From contig CP137675.1 in NCBI GenBank assembly GCA_037976565.1, positions 10,930,534 through 10,994,533 of the forward strand: a stretch of DNA of 64,000 nt. The letters are read 5' to 3'. Shown one piece after another: positions 1 to 11,172 of the stretch. The notes under the pieces are model-generated. The model was not told where the DNA came from and searched no databases. It worked only from the letters and a program-made list of their open reading frames with translations. The translations under genes were made by a program, and so were the position numbers. The DNA is from Mesocentrotus franciscanus (taxonomy: Eukaryota > Echinodermata > Echinoidea > Camarodonta > Strongylocentrotidae). The first letter of the stretch is position 1; the number at the start of each line of letters is the position of its first letter.

Positions 1-1181
1 AGGGATGTAGACAACAAGACTAAAAAGTGAAAAGTAATACCTTATTATCTTAAATTAGTAAAAGATCAGTGAGAGATTTATACTGTTTTTATTTTCTTGG
101 TCATCTTCCTGCTTACAATATCCTATAAAATGTCTCATATTTGAACTTTTAATGAGGATCCGGTAAACCCAAACACCATAGCTACATGTACATGGCATAT
201 TACATTTGTACAGCTCTTACAGAAATACATGAACAGTGTATATACCTTTTCAGAAAGTTCCCAGAAAAAAAACAACAGACACGAAAGAAACTTAATAACA
301 GGATGTACATGATTGGTGGAACCTTACTTTGAGTTTCATATAAAGGTCTGGACATTTCCCTTGCTGGTTTCAATCATACTCATTTTCGATAGTTCAATAT
401 GACCAAGTGAGCTTTACAATGTAGAAAATTCATTACAATTGTCATACAAAGCATAATCACATAATTCTTTGTCAACTGATTATCAATGCTCTGCTCTTGA
501 AAGAGAAACAACATGCAAACAAATGAGGGGGACAAAGTTTTTTTTCCCCATTAGAAACTTCTCCCCCCCCCCAATCCCTTTGAATATGTACATTTACGTA
601 CATGTGCCCTAATATGCAAGTGTGATTAATACATGTGAAATACATACTGAATGTATAAACTTCACAATATACATGTACATAAAAAATAAAATTTCAGAGG
701 CATACTTTGTCATCAGTACTGTTTTGTCTATTACTGGATTTAAGCTAGACATAGAACTGTGAGGGGGGAAAAAAAGTGTTTAGATACTCTAAGCATGTGG
801 ACAGAAAACTGTAAAAACCATCGAGATGAATATCGGATGCGTTTATAAAAGTTAATTCAGTTATGCACCGATGACGGTATTTTCTCTAATACACAGGTGG
901 AAGAATTCTTTTCATGACGGTAAACAGAAGGTATTCATCGAGCACCTCCATCATCTTGGTAGTGACTATTCTAAAATGCACAAAGTGGGATTTTCTATGT
1001 TCAAAACATGTGTGGATATTTGGGGTCATTTGTACCATATGCTACAGCATCTACAAACTGGCCTATTATTTCCTGGTTCTACAACATGAGCACATGGTAC
1101 AAGACCTTGAACAGGAAGTGTTCAATTATAATCAAGGAACTAAGATTGGATGCCCATCAGCGTACAGTTATACCCGCTCAC
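1..1181. other. Presumed Csk intron, left block
   Basis: AT-rich sequence downstream, in gene sense, of the left SH2 exon, with several TACATGTA-type motifs and short homopolymers. I see no exon here. The plus-strand open frames around 871-1204 recur unchanged in the other block only because the DNA is duplicated; they match nothing I recognise. Confidence 0.5.
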
Positions 1182-1425
1182 CTTTATCAAAGCATGGAGA
1201 TTAGGGAAGAAGACCTTTTCATCCATCGTTAAACATTTCCTTCCCGCCGAGTTGTCGTTCTGCGTGGTGATGATGTGGTAGCGCTCCACCCGACCGGAGA
1301 AGCTGATGCAGAGGGTGAAGTCTCCGGGGTAATGGGTGCTTTCCCTGATCAGGTAGAACCCGTCTTGACAGGGTTTCAGCAGAGACTCGGACCTCTCCCG
1401 ACTGATCTTCCCATGAAGCCATAAC
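1182..1425 (-). CDS. csk: Csk-family tyrosine kinase, SH2-domain exon (copy 1)
   Basis: The exon has 244 nt between a CCCCTGTAG acceptor and an AAAG/GTGAGC donor, and encodes most of an SH2 domain. The reading starts LWLHGKISRER, has the phosphotyrosine-binding arginine in GFYLIREST, then YPGDFTLCISFSGRVE, and ends FFPNLHALIK. The order and wording match Csk (WFHGKI, FLVRESTNYPGDYTLC, EHY, DEE). In the family, Csk phosphorylates the inhibitory C-terminal tyrosine of Src kinases, and its SH2 domain brings it to membrane adaptors such as Cbp. The exon enters in phase 2 and leaves in phase 0. Copy 1 departs from the usual residues at three sites: R for H in EHY, M for I before DE, and K for E in DEEVF. 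It may be a diverging alternative exon or a decaying one. The kinase domain is not in the window. Confidence 0.85.
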
Positions 1426-1515
1426 CTACAGGGGAACAAGATAAAGAGTTTGTACTTTGAGGATCCAGGACTGCATGATGCTACCCTTCGGTTACGTGAT
1501 CTGATTAGTTTCGGA

Positions 1516-1662
1516 GGGCCCTGTTTCATAAAACTTGTTAATACAATAACAAATTCTAATATTATATGACAAATTTGCTCTCAAGCCAATCAAATACCAC
1601 GATTCCAGTACCTTATAACAATTATACTTGTTATTGATAACAATTATTATGAAACAGGGCCC
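1516..1662. mobile_element. 147-bp MITE with GGGCCCTGTTTCAT inverted ends
   Basis: Starts GGGCCCTGTTTCATAAA and ends with the reverse complement ATGAAACAGGGCCC. The interior is AT-rich with TTATTGATAACAA-like sub-ends and the phrase CAAATTTGCTCTC. The same family occurs at 4973-5120, 48290-48436 and, partial, 48510-48643. No coding capacity. The target duplication is not clear, so the superfamily is left open. Confidence 0.75.
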
Positions 1663-1666
1663 AGGT

Positions 1667-1803
1667 GACAGTTGCTCCGGGCTTTATTGTGTCCAAAGTA
1701 TAGGGTTACAATTAGGTTTGCAATAGGATTATAGGAGTAAGGGTTAGGTGTCGTGTTTGGTCAAGACCGTCAAGTGCTAAGAAATTGACGAGGGGCAATT
1801 GTC
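1667..1803. mobile_element. Small inverted-repeat element, TGACARTTGCTCC ends
   Basis: Begins GTGACAGTTGCTCC and ends GGGGCAATTGTCAT, imperfect inverted ends around a GGGTTA-containing interior. A related sequence lies at 18522-18645. The right block has the same segment at 5125-5263, where the 1198-bp element inserted at its edge. Confidence 0.4.
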
Positions 1804-1979
1804 ATAGGACCATGTGCCGAACAACCTTCTATTATTGCCATTTGCTTCATACAGTTTGGGAAGTAAATCACAGGATTATATTCATTCAACATGAATTGTA
1901 AGTAAGTTCAAATAGAAGATTAATGTGGGTTTACCAATATTGTGTTGGCCAATTTTTTTCCCCCTACAGATTTATTGCT

Positions 1980-2806
1980 TGTACGTATATTTGTTGTTGT
2001 TTATTTATTTCCATCTTCATATAAAAACAATAGGTCATTACAATATCATACATTAAAAAAAATACATGCAATCATACAAATTCATACATATATAATACAT
2101 ATGAAATGTTTAACAAAAATTCATTTCAAACAGTATCAAAGAGACCAAATTAACAAGTTGAGAATGAAAAAAAAAGGAAACTAAAATAAGGCTAAAGGGC
2201 CTTGAAAATAAGTTTCCTTTACGTATAGATATCATTTGGTTTTGCAACTTATTCTGTTACTAAAAGACATGTAAACAAATATTTAAAAAAACAGTGGATA
2301 AAGACATAAGCCAGAGGAACAGCGTAGTGTAAAGTATGATATATTTTGGTAATGAATTCCAAATCACCGGGAGATTACACCGAGGAGATTTTTCTTCATA
2401 CATAAACATAATTTTCCAACGATGAAAATTGGTTCGATTTATTGTGTTATAATTATGAATACTAAGATTCGTAGGGAACATGTTCGAAATTATATATGGA
2501 AGAAGATTATGAAAATAAAGGAACCCTAGCACTGCTGTATGATACTGGTATAAATCAAATATATTCAAGGTTTTGAGCTTGAAAAAGAGAGGAGCGGAGT
2601 TGGCAAGGTAATGGCTACTGGTACAAATACGCAGTGCTTTTTTCTGTAATTTATATAAGGTGTTCTTTTTTTTAGTTTACTACAGTTACCCCAGACACTA
2701 ACACAATATGATAAATGTGGTAATATGAGTGCATTATATAATGAGAACAAAGCATGATTTGAAAGATAGTATTTCAGTTTAAAAAGGATACCAATACATC
2801 TAGATA
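1980..2806 (-). pseudogene. LINE reverse-transcriptase 3' part, cut by the duplication junction
   Basis: Minus-strand relic of a non-LTR retrotransposon ORF2 C-terminus and 3' region. Recognisable pieces are SLYNALILPHLSYCVSVWGN, then a frame change, then SIHNYNT near the end, which are typical of CR1/Rex/jockey-like elements. The 3' tail on the minus strand is AAATAAATAAACAACAAC-like. The copy stops at 2806, while its counterpart in the other block continues to about 8670, so the truncation is the duplication boundary and not ordinary 5' truncation. Confidence 0.8.
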
Positions 2807-2807
2807 C

Positions 2808-2962
2808 ATCTCATTTTTATCTCCGTCTTTCTTGAAAGACCCATCAGCTGTGTGTTGCGGTCCCCTTTGGTGGTGATGCCCATCCATGATGTTCAGATCA
2901 AGTTTCCTCTCTACAGGTTTCTTTAAATTACACACCAAGCCATCAGCATCTTCTGTATAATG
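2808..2962 (-). CDS. csk: Csk-family kinase exon following the SH2 exon, 3' end probably cut
   Basis: Begins after a TTTGACAG acceptor in phase 0, as the SH2 exon requires, and reads HYTEDADGLVCNLKKPV. This matches the end of the Csk SH2 domain and the linker to the kinase (human HYTSDADGL...KPK). It continues into a charged, histidine-rich linker ending near SFKKDGDKNE. The duplication junction lies at 2806/2807, right at this end. The only donor-like site, GAT/GTATCT, is made at the junction with LINE sequence. The true 3' end of the exon has therefore probably been lost and this copy may be skipped. An intact copy is predicted just left of the window. Confidence 0.75.
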
Positions 2963-4638
2963 CTGTCAAACAAATTACAAGAGATTCCATTTTAAAGGTT
3001 CTGTTTTACCAATTGCACATGGAAACCGGGTGACCCATGTATCAAGCCTCTTGGAATAAGAGAATTCAGTAGTCAAGTTAAGAATAAGAGTAAAACGGTA
3101 GAACTGACCACATATCATTAATATCAACAATGAAAATGAATTTGGTCTATGTAAAAAAAACATATAGTGCACATTGATATTTGCTAATGAGCCTTCAGCA
3201 CTCACTTTCTCAAACCGATACATTTTCTATATACCAGTAAACAAATGTTATTGTTGTCGTTATCATTGATATATGACCAGCCCTTTAAAGTTTAAAGGTG
3301 CCTCTTCCTGTTGAGTTGTGAATAAAATATGTGGAAAACACAATTTATCTGAAAGTTTTAGAAAGACCGATTTTGTTCTTCTTTCCAACAAAGATTTTGT
3401 TTCGATTGGGGATTTCTGATTTTCTACACCTCATTTTACAAATACAAGTAAAACTACAGGGATGTAGACAACAAGACTAAAAAGTGAAAAGTAATACCTT
3501 ATTATCTTAAATTAGTAAAAGATCAGTGAGAGATTTATACTGTTTTTATTTTCTTGGTCATCTTCCTGCTTACAATATCCTATAAAATGTCTCATATTTG
3601 AACTTTTAATGAGGATCCGGTAAACCCAAACACCATAGCTACATGTACATGGCATATTACATTTGTACAGCTCTTACAGAAATACATGAACAGTGTATAT
3701 ACCTTTTCAGAAAGTTCCCAGAAAAAAAACAACAGACATGAAAGAAACTTAATAACAGGATGTACATGATTGGTGGAACCTTACTTTGAGTTTCATATAA
3801 AGGTCTGGACATTTCCCTTGCTGGTTTCAATCATACTCATTTTCGATAGTTCAATATGACCAAGTGAACTTTACAATGTAGAAAATTCAATACAATTGTC
3901 ATACAAAGTATAATCACATAATTCTTTGTCAACTGATTATCAATGCTCTGCTCTTGAAAGAGGAACAACATGCAAACAAATGAGGGGGACAAAGTTTTTT
4001 TTCCCCATTAGAAACTTCTCCCCCAATCCCTTTGAATATGTACATTTATGTACATGTGCCCTAATATGCAAGTGTGATTAATACATGTGAAATACATACT
4101 GAATGTATAAACTTCACAATATACATGTACATAAAAAATAAAATTTCAGAGGCATACTTTGTCATCAGTACTGTTTTGTCTATTACTGGATTTAAGCTAG
4201 ACATAGAACTGTGAGGGGGGAAAAAAGTGTTTAGATACTCTAAGCATGTGGACAGAAAACTGTAAAAACCATCGAGATGAATATCGGATGCGTTTATAAA
4301 AGTTAATTCAGTTATGCACCGATGACGGTATTTTCTCTAATACACAGGTGGAAGAATTCTTTTCATGACGGTAAACAGAAGGTATTCATCGAGCACCTCC
4401 ATCATCTTGGTAGTGACTATTCTAAAATGCACAAAGTGGGATTTTTCTATGTTCGAAACAAAACATGTGTGGATATTTGGGGTCATTTGTACCATATGCT
4501 ACAGCATCTACAAACTGACCTATTATTTCCTGGTTCTACAACATGAGCACATGGTACAAGACCTTGAACAGGAAGTATTCAATTATAATCAAGGAACTAA
4601 GATTGGATGCCCATCAGCGTACAGTTATACCCGCTCAC
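2963..4638. other. Presumed Csk intron between SH2 copy 2 and the linker exon
   Basis: Noncoding AT-rich DNA. The part from 3459 onward is the duplicate of 1-1181. No exon with good splice signals was seen. Confidence 0.5.
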
Positions 4639-4882
4639 CTTTATCAAAGCATGGAGATTAGGGAAGAAGACCTCTTCATCTATCGTTAAACATTTCCTTC
4701 CCGCCGAGTTGTCGTTCTGCGTGGTGATGATGTGGTAGTGCTCCACCCGACCGGAGAAGCTGATGCAGATGGTGAAGTCTCCGGGGTATTGGGTGCTTTC
4801 CCTGATCAGGTAGAACCCGTCTTGCCAGGGTTTCAGCAGAGACTCGGTCCTCTCCCGACTGATCTTCCCATGAAGCCATAAC
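4639..4882 (-). CDS. csk: Csk-family tyrosine kinase, SH2-domain exon (copy 2)
   Basis: Same 244-nt exon as 1182-1425, with identical CCCCTGTAG acceptor and AAAG/GTGAGC donor. It differs at seven bases, each changing an amino acid: T for S, W for C, Q for H, I for L, H for R, I for M and E for K, in N- to C-terminal order. Copy 2 has the family-typical EHY and IDEEVFF, so it looks the more conserved copy; its only step away from the common sequence is I for L in TLC. The FLVRES-type arginine is intact. In transcription order it comes before the truncated linker exon and before SH2 copy 1. Upstream SH3 exons should lie at higher coordinates, but I could not find them. Confidence 0.87.
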
Positions 4883-4972
4883 CTACAGGGGAACAAGATA
4901 AAGAGTTTGTACTTTGAGGATCCAGGACTGCATGATGCTACCCTTCGGTTACGTGATCTGATTTGTTTCGGA

Positions 4973-5120
4973 GGGCCCTGTTTCATAAAAATTGTTAATA
5001 CAATAACAAATTCTAATATTATATGACGAATTTGCTCTCAAGCCAATCAAATACCACGATTCCAGTACCTTATAACAATTATACTTGTTATTGATAACAA
5101 GTATTATGAAACAGGGCCCA
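4973..5120. mobile_element. GGGCCCTGTTTCAT MITE, right-block copy
   Basis: Duplicate of the 1516-1662 element at the matching place of the right block, with a few substitutions. Confidence 0.75.
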
Positions 5121-5264
5121 GGTGACAGTTGCTCCGGGCTTTATTGTGTCCAAAGTATAGGGTTACAATTAGGTTTGCAATAGGATTATAGGAGTGAGGG
5201 TTAGGTGTCGTGTTTGGTCAAGACCGTCAAGTGCTAAGAAATTGACGAGGGGCAATTGTCATAG

Positions 5265-6462
5265 CAGGCCCAGCGGAGCACCCCAATTAGCATATCATTA
5301 GCGGCCCGTTCTATTTGAATAACCAACGGACATCTACGTGAATCCGAACATGTGTTTGCTAGAATGTAAAATCTTAAAATTCGCGTTGCGCCTTTATTAC
5401 TGCCAATATCGTTATGAAACTTTCCATACTAACTACAATTATTATGAACTTGATATCAGTGAAATAAATATGAAATTCCATGGAATAAAACTCGATATAT
5501 GAGCTTCACCCCTCGATAAACATGCCGTCTATTTTTTCTGACTCTCCCCTATCCAGCAATGCAGGAAGTAGAGACTTAGTATGAATGTTCATGAGGGTTG
5601 AATCCATATATGGGCGAAATTTTCGCTTGGCCGATGGAGTATTTTTATAGTTATAAGTCCTGTTTCATGGGGCTTCAGGGACTTTTAGATTTGCACGACG
5701 AGAACGTGCACCTGCTGCGTGGACATCCTTTTAAGGCAATGTGACGTCCTTTTAAGGCACTGTCGGGACTGACAGTCTGCCCGGCAGTGCCTTAAAAGGA
5801 CGTAACATTGCCTTAAAAGGATGTCCACGCAGCAGGTGCACGTTCTCGTCGTGCAAATCTAAAAGTCCCTATTCTCTGCGCATGCGTCTTCGGGCTCAGT
5901 GCATTCGGCCGGCAAGACATGTATAACCCAGGCACACGCGAGGTTTCCTGACATAACACATATTTGAATGAATAGGCCTGGTCATAACATTTTGCGCACA
6001 CGAAGGCTTGTTTTTGTTCGATGAGATTCGGACGTTGGGGTATGTTTTCTCTGACTCTACCCTATCCAGCAACTATAAAAAGAGATATTTCAGAAGGATT
6101 GAGATTATTAAATTTCTTTTCTGTTCATATGAGGCAATTCTTGGCCGGTCTCGAAAAAATGGTGAATTTTACGGTGATTTCGTATCTCATTTTTTCGTTT
6201 TTGTTCGTCAAAATTATCCCTTAAATTTCACATTTTCGGTGCATCAATAACTTTTGTTATACACATGAGTGTCTTGCAAATTTTTTAAATAATCGATTTA
6301 GTAGCCTTGATTGCTGATATTCATCACATTAATGAAGAATTTGCCTTCGAAATTTGTTTACTTTTTTTCGCATCAATCGATACACAATTGTTTATTTTAT
6401 GCAAATGATGTTTACTGGACGAGAGTCGATCGCTCGGTAATTGGGGTGCTCCGCTGCGCCTG
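5265..6462. mobile_element. 1198-bp non-autonomous DNA transposon, 25-bp inverted ends
   Basis: Starts CAGGCCCAGCGGAGCACCCC and ends with GGGGTGCTCCGCTGCGCCTG, a 25-bp near-perfect inverted repeat. ATAG (5261-5264 and 6463-6466) flanks both sides. The other block has the uninterrupted site GTCATAGGACC at about 1800, which proves insertion and fixes both ends. The 4-bp duplication and CAGG...CCTG ends would fit Academ-like or other 4-bp-target families. I see no transposase, so the superfamily is a guess. It contains a nested 194-bp palindrome. Confidence 0.88.
5677..5870. repeat. 194-bp palindrome, 86-bp arms
   Basis: The left arm (5677-5762) begins AGGGACTTTTAGATTTGCAC and is nearly the reverse complement of the right arm (5785-5870), around a 22-bp spacer. 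Each arm contains two CCTTTTAAGGCA motifs. It can fold into a long hairpin and is probably a foldback MITE nested in the 1198-bp element. Confidence 0.85.
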
Positions 6463-6639
6463 ATAGGACCATGTGCTGAACAACCTTCTATTATTGCCAT
6501 TTGCTTCATACAGTTTGGGAAGTAAATCACAGGATTATATTCATTCAACATGAATTGTAAGTAAGTTCAAATAGAAGATTAATGTGGGTTTACCAATATT
6601 GTGTTGGCCAATTTTTTTCCCCCTACAGATTTATTGCTT

Positions 6640-8670
6640 GTACGTATATTTGTTGTTGTTTATTTATTTCCATCTTCATATAAAAACAATAGGTCATTAC
6701 AATATCATACATTTAAAAAAATACATGCAATCATACAAATTCATACATATATAATACATATGAAATGTTTAACAAAAATTCATTTCAAACAGTATCAAAG
6801 AGACCAAATTAACAAGTTGAGAATGAAAAAAAAAGGAAACTAAAATAAGGCTAAAGGGCCTTGAAAATAAGTTTCCTTTACGTATAGATATCATTTGGTT
6901 TTGCAACTTATTCTGTTACTAAAAGACATGTAAACAAATATTTAAAAAAACAGTGGATAAAGACATAAGCCAGAGGAACAGCATAGTGTAAAGTATGATA
7001 TATTTTGGTAATGAATTCCAAATCACCGGGAGATTACACCGAGGAGATTTTTCTTCATACATAAACATAATTTTCCAACGATGAAAATTGGTTCGATTTC
7101 TTGTGTTATAATTATGAATACTAAGATTCGTAGGGAACATGTTCGAAATTATATATAGAAGAAGATTATGAAAATAAAAGAACCCTAGCACTGCTGTATG
7201 ATATTGGTATAAATCAAATATATTCAAGGTTTTGAGCTTGAAAAAGAGAGGAGCGGAGTTGGCAAGGTAATGGCTACTGGTACAAAATCTGTGTAATTTC
7301 TGTAATTTAAATAAGGTGTTCATTTTTTAGTTTACTACAGTTACCCCAGACACTAACACAATATGATAAATGTGGTAATATGAGTGCATTATATAATGAG
7401 AACAAAGCATGATTTGAAAGATAGTATTTCAGTTTAAATAAGATACCAATACATCTAGATACTTTACAAATAATATTGTTCACATGAGTATCCCATTTCA
7501 AATTACAGTCAGTATATACTCCAAGAAAATTGACAACATTCACCCTTTTCAAATGAATAGAATCAATGCAAATGGTAATGTCACTCAATGAATTTGAAGT
7601 TTCAAACTTACTGTAAAACATGAAATGTCATGAAATTAGTCTTCTTTTTGTTTATAATAAGTCTATTAGCTTTAAACCATTTAGAAACTTTACACAAATC
7701 AAAATTAGCATCATATTCTAAATCTATTACATTGGGTTGCATATAGAATATTGTTGTATCATCTGCATAAATTGTAAATTCAAATCTGTCAGAGGATTTA
7801 ACTATATCATTGATATATAATAAAAATAACAAGGGGCCTAGGATAGATCCTTGGGGCACACCATTTTTTACTAGGGAACGACCAGAAGAATATTCATTAA
7901 ATACAGTATATTGATAGCGATTATGTAAATATCTCTGAAACCAGTGAAGTGGTATACCCCTATTACACCACAGTACTTGAGCTTATATAAACGTATGTCG
8001 TGATTCACAATATCGCAAGCTTCGGAAAGATCCATAAATATAACTATTCCAAACTTCTTATTTTTTATGGCTGCAATTATTTTGTCCTGTAAATCTATCA
8101 AAGCGTACACAGTTGCGTGATTTGAGCGGAAACCATATTGATTGTTGATAATATAATTATTGCTACTCAAGTAAGAATAAAGACGTTTGTGCATACACTT
8201 TTCTAGTATTTTTGACAGAGAAGGTAAAATTGAAATAGGCCTGTAATTTTCAAAAGTATGACGATCTTTTCTTTATAAACATGAACAATTCTAGCAATCT
8301 TTAGTTTATCTGGAACAGTTCCAGTAGCCATTGATTGATTAAAAACATGTGTTACTGGTTTGACAATTGCATTGATAATTCTTTTTAAAATGACAGAGCT
8401 TATAGAATCAAACCCACATGAGTTGGTATTTTTCATTTTTTTTTACAATTTTCAATAATTTCACTTTCATTTATAGATGTTAGATATAATGAAACAACAC
8501 TAGGATTTGTCAGATAATCTTTAAAATCAGAGGATACATAACTATCGTCTTTGAGCAACATTAAGTTTTTGTTATTGCTTTGGTACATGAGTTTAATGAA
8601 ATGATTATTAAATTCATTTGCAATTTGTTGTGGATCATCGACACATTTATCATCATGTATAAAATACTTA
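6640..8670 (-). pseudogene. LINE ORF2 relic with reverse transcriptase, CR1/jockey-like
   Basis: Minus-strand non-LTR retrotransposon. From 5' to 3' one can read the linker before the RT (NEFNNHFIKLM, INESEI, about 8600-8460), the RT start (NSCGFDSISS, GTVPDKLKIARI), a central block (NQYGFRSNHAT, DLSEACDIVNHD), then MPQGSILGPLLFLLYINDI and the catalytic YADDTTIF (7608-7859). The thumb-like region (NFLGV, LILPHLSYC) and C-terminus (SIHNYNTRNR) follow. It is split over several frames by small indels, and D is missing from the usual AFD, so it is inactive. The 3' tail is an AAATAAATAAAC-type sequence near 6640. The endonuclease is absent. Confidence 0.85.
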
Positions 8671-9300
8671 GGAAGAGAACTTCAGAATATGAAGTGAACT
8701 GCCTTTACTGACTACCACCATATTGATGTCATATTTGTCCTCTTTAAAAACTTTGCTTGCCCTCAGACAATAAAATGTACCAAATATGGGACATTCATTT
8801 TGGTTAATTAGACTCCATTTGAATTCATCTTGAATTCTTATCTCTTGGAAAACTTCAATAAATTGGAAATGAAGCAATCAGAAACAGAATATCCAAAATA
8901 AATAGAACGAAGGGAAGGGAAAGGGAAAAGGAGAGGAAGGGAAAGGAAAAAAAAGAGGAAGAAGAAAAGTAGAAGAGATTACACCGATGTACATCTAAGT
9001 TGCTTATATGGAAACGTTGTATCATCCGCTCAATCTGACTTGCGTCCATAGAACAAAAAAACATTTTTGCATGAAAAAGTGAAGTTTTCTAAAAAGTGCG
9101 TTTCTTTCCAGCATTGGGGTGCCCGGGAGTCACTTGGGTAACCTTTCAACAAGTATAATATAACCAAAATATGGCACTTTCTCTGTACTTTTGTCGGAAA
9201 ACATAGTTATCCAGCACAATGTCGTCTCTCTTTGCGTTGGAGAAGAGCAAAATAGCGAGCTTCAATTGCACTTCGGCCGCTCTCACTCGTTTCATTATGG
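8671..9300 (-). other. Two unrecognised minus-strand open segments, possible exons
   Basis: 8668-8877 encodes EFKWSLINQNECPIFG then YDINMVVVS next to a possible donor GTAAAG. 9192-9290 encodes MKRVRAAEVQLKLAILLFSN and continues to VFRQK at a possible donor GTACAG. Both look protein-like, but I recognise no family and the splice phases do not fit each other. 8890-8970 between them is purine-rich low complexity. Confidence 0.2.
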
Positions 9301-9538
9301 TCAGGCGGCTTTGGGGTGAGTGGGTTATGAATATACTAATCGTTAGCTTTCTTCTGGTATCAAACATGTTTTGATTGGTTGTATATTGTTGTCGAAATTT
9401 ACCCATTCACATAATGGAACTACCTGCCCGATGAAGCCAGTGGCCCGTGACCCCCGGCACTCAACCCTGTGGGGAGTTAGTTTGTGGTCAACTTCTTTTA
9501 TGAGACAAATCCAAGCAAACGTTTCCATATGTTTACAC

Positions 9539-9611
9539 GGCTTGCAACGAACAGTCACGTGTCACGTGTCACGTTCACGTTCACGTATTGCGCCCTTTCG
9601 TGAAACAGGTC
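9539..9611. repeat. Left inverted end of the 8.57-kb element, CACGTG array
   Basis: After the terminal 16 bp come TCACGTG and GTTCACG units. CACGTG is the palindromic E-box core bound by bHLH-zip factors such as USF and Myc/Max in animals; any such use here is inference. Confidence 0.7.
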
Positions 9612-10331
9612 ACCCAAATCTACAAAGTGTTGGGTTACGTGACCCAACAATTTGTTGATTTGCTTTATGCAATCTACGAAAGCTCACGTAAATTGACGCT
9701 CGCGTTTAAAAAAATAATGCAAATTGTCATTGAGAAGAGACTAATGTCAAAAAAGCTGCTTCAGGCCAGAATCTTAACATCATTAATGATTAAATAATGC
9801 GATAAAAGTTGATTAACGAAAATCAGTTCAGTAAAGCAAATATAATGACCCCATGTCACCTTTTTAAATCAATGATTATCAATCAAAATGCACCGATCAT
9901 TTAGCCCACTTAACAATTAAGTGCTATTTTCATATTTTTAGTGCCCAAATAATTAATCATTCTCGTCTCGCCTTCAATGATCTTTCATATTGTGCCCCCT
10001 CCCCAATGAAATTTAAATTTTGCCTCGTTCTTTTCATTTTCGATTCGTCGCCACAGATTTGTTGACATTTGTCCCCCCCCCCCACCTCGGACAGTAACAT
10101 TTTCAATCCAGGACCCCCTTCCAATATTGACATTTTCATAGACCGTATTACCCTCCCTCTCCCCTCCCCAACCACCACCACAATTACCATGCTGTCATTT
10201 TGGCACTGACTTATTATTTAACCCCCCGGCCCCCTCCCCTCTCTATTGTAAAACATTTTTTATACTGCATTCATACTTTAGCCTTGCCCACTCTCTTATT
10301 TCCGCCTATGAGGATGGATGATTAAATCTAT
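9612..10331. other. Interior of the large element, no gene seen
   Basis: AT-rich, with C-runs around 10072-10082 and 10140-10230. No supported coding or repeat feature. Confidence 0.4.
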
Positions 10332-11172
10332 CTCGCTGACAGGATTTTTTAGGGGGGGGGGCCAAATTTGAAATTGTGCGAGCCAAATATTGTTACGTAA
10401 TGGTGACCACTAAAGCAGTGGCGTAATAAGCAAAATCGTTGGGGGGGGGGGACAGAAAAAAAATCCGCATCACCACCACTCTTACAGGCAGGCCCTGCTG
10501 AACGTTTTTCAAAGTGGGTGGGGGAGGCTTAAGTATTTACTTTTTCAGATAGAGCGTAATGTAAATCGTCGTGGGGTCTAGGGGCAAAGCCCCGGCAAGG
10601 GTCAATGGGCAGAGCCCCCGGAAGGTCAGGGCGTCAGATGAGCATATTTTGATACCTTATTTGTGTCACTGGCAGGTCACTAATTGTCGTGGGGTTTTAT
10701 GCATTAAATTACGGTCAGATTAGCATCCAAGGGCCCGCCTTAGGGCCCTAGGTGGAATCCAGGGGGCAGAGCCCCTGTAAGCTCAGGGGTTTTAGGTATT
10801 AAATCACGGTCAGATGAGCATATCTTGATACCTCATTATTTTGTGACACTGGCAGGTCACTATTCTTTTTTTTCTCTCTTTCTTTCTATTTCTCTGTAAT
10901 ATACTTTTTCAAAAAATGGGGAGCTCGAGCCCCCGAGCCCCGCCGTTCCGCGGGCCCTGACATGTAGGCCTCTAAATAAGCATATTTCTGGCCAGACTGT
11001 ATATTTGGGAATTTATCATTTTCCAACAAACGCATAAAAATCATAATTTACTAAAAAGTGAGGGAAAATCCCCGAAAATTATGTCATTTTTTAGCAAAAT
11101 TTGTAAATTACTAGTATCCGATTAGAAATAAACCATGCTTAAATTCTTTTTTTTTTTTGGGGGGGGGGCAAC

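Larger units (their letters stand above)
1..7463. repeat. Head-to-tail segmental duplication, 3.46-kb period
   Basis: Sequence 1-2806 reappears at 3459-7463 in the same orientation at high identity, the second copy being longer by a 1.2-kb insertion at 5265. The junction is at about 2806/2807, where the left copy stops inside a LINE and unrelated sequence with a Csk exon begins. The right block therefore runs 2807-7463, which is about 3.46 kb without the insertion and equals the copy offset. The left block must continue beyond position 1. Each block carries one SH2 exon, one 147-bp MITE and part of one LINE. It may be a true duplication or two haplotypes joined during assembly; the substitution pattern and the insertion favour a true duplication. 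Confidence 0.9.

Noticed and set aside
871..1204. Plus-strand open frames repeated in both blocks (also 4322-4661)
   Set aside because: They are repeated only because the block is duplicated. They lie partly antisense to the SH2 exon and show no recognisable family.
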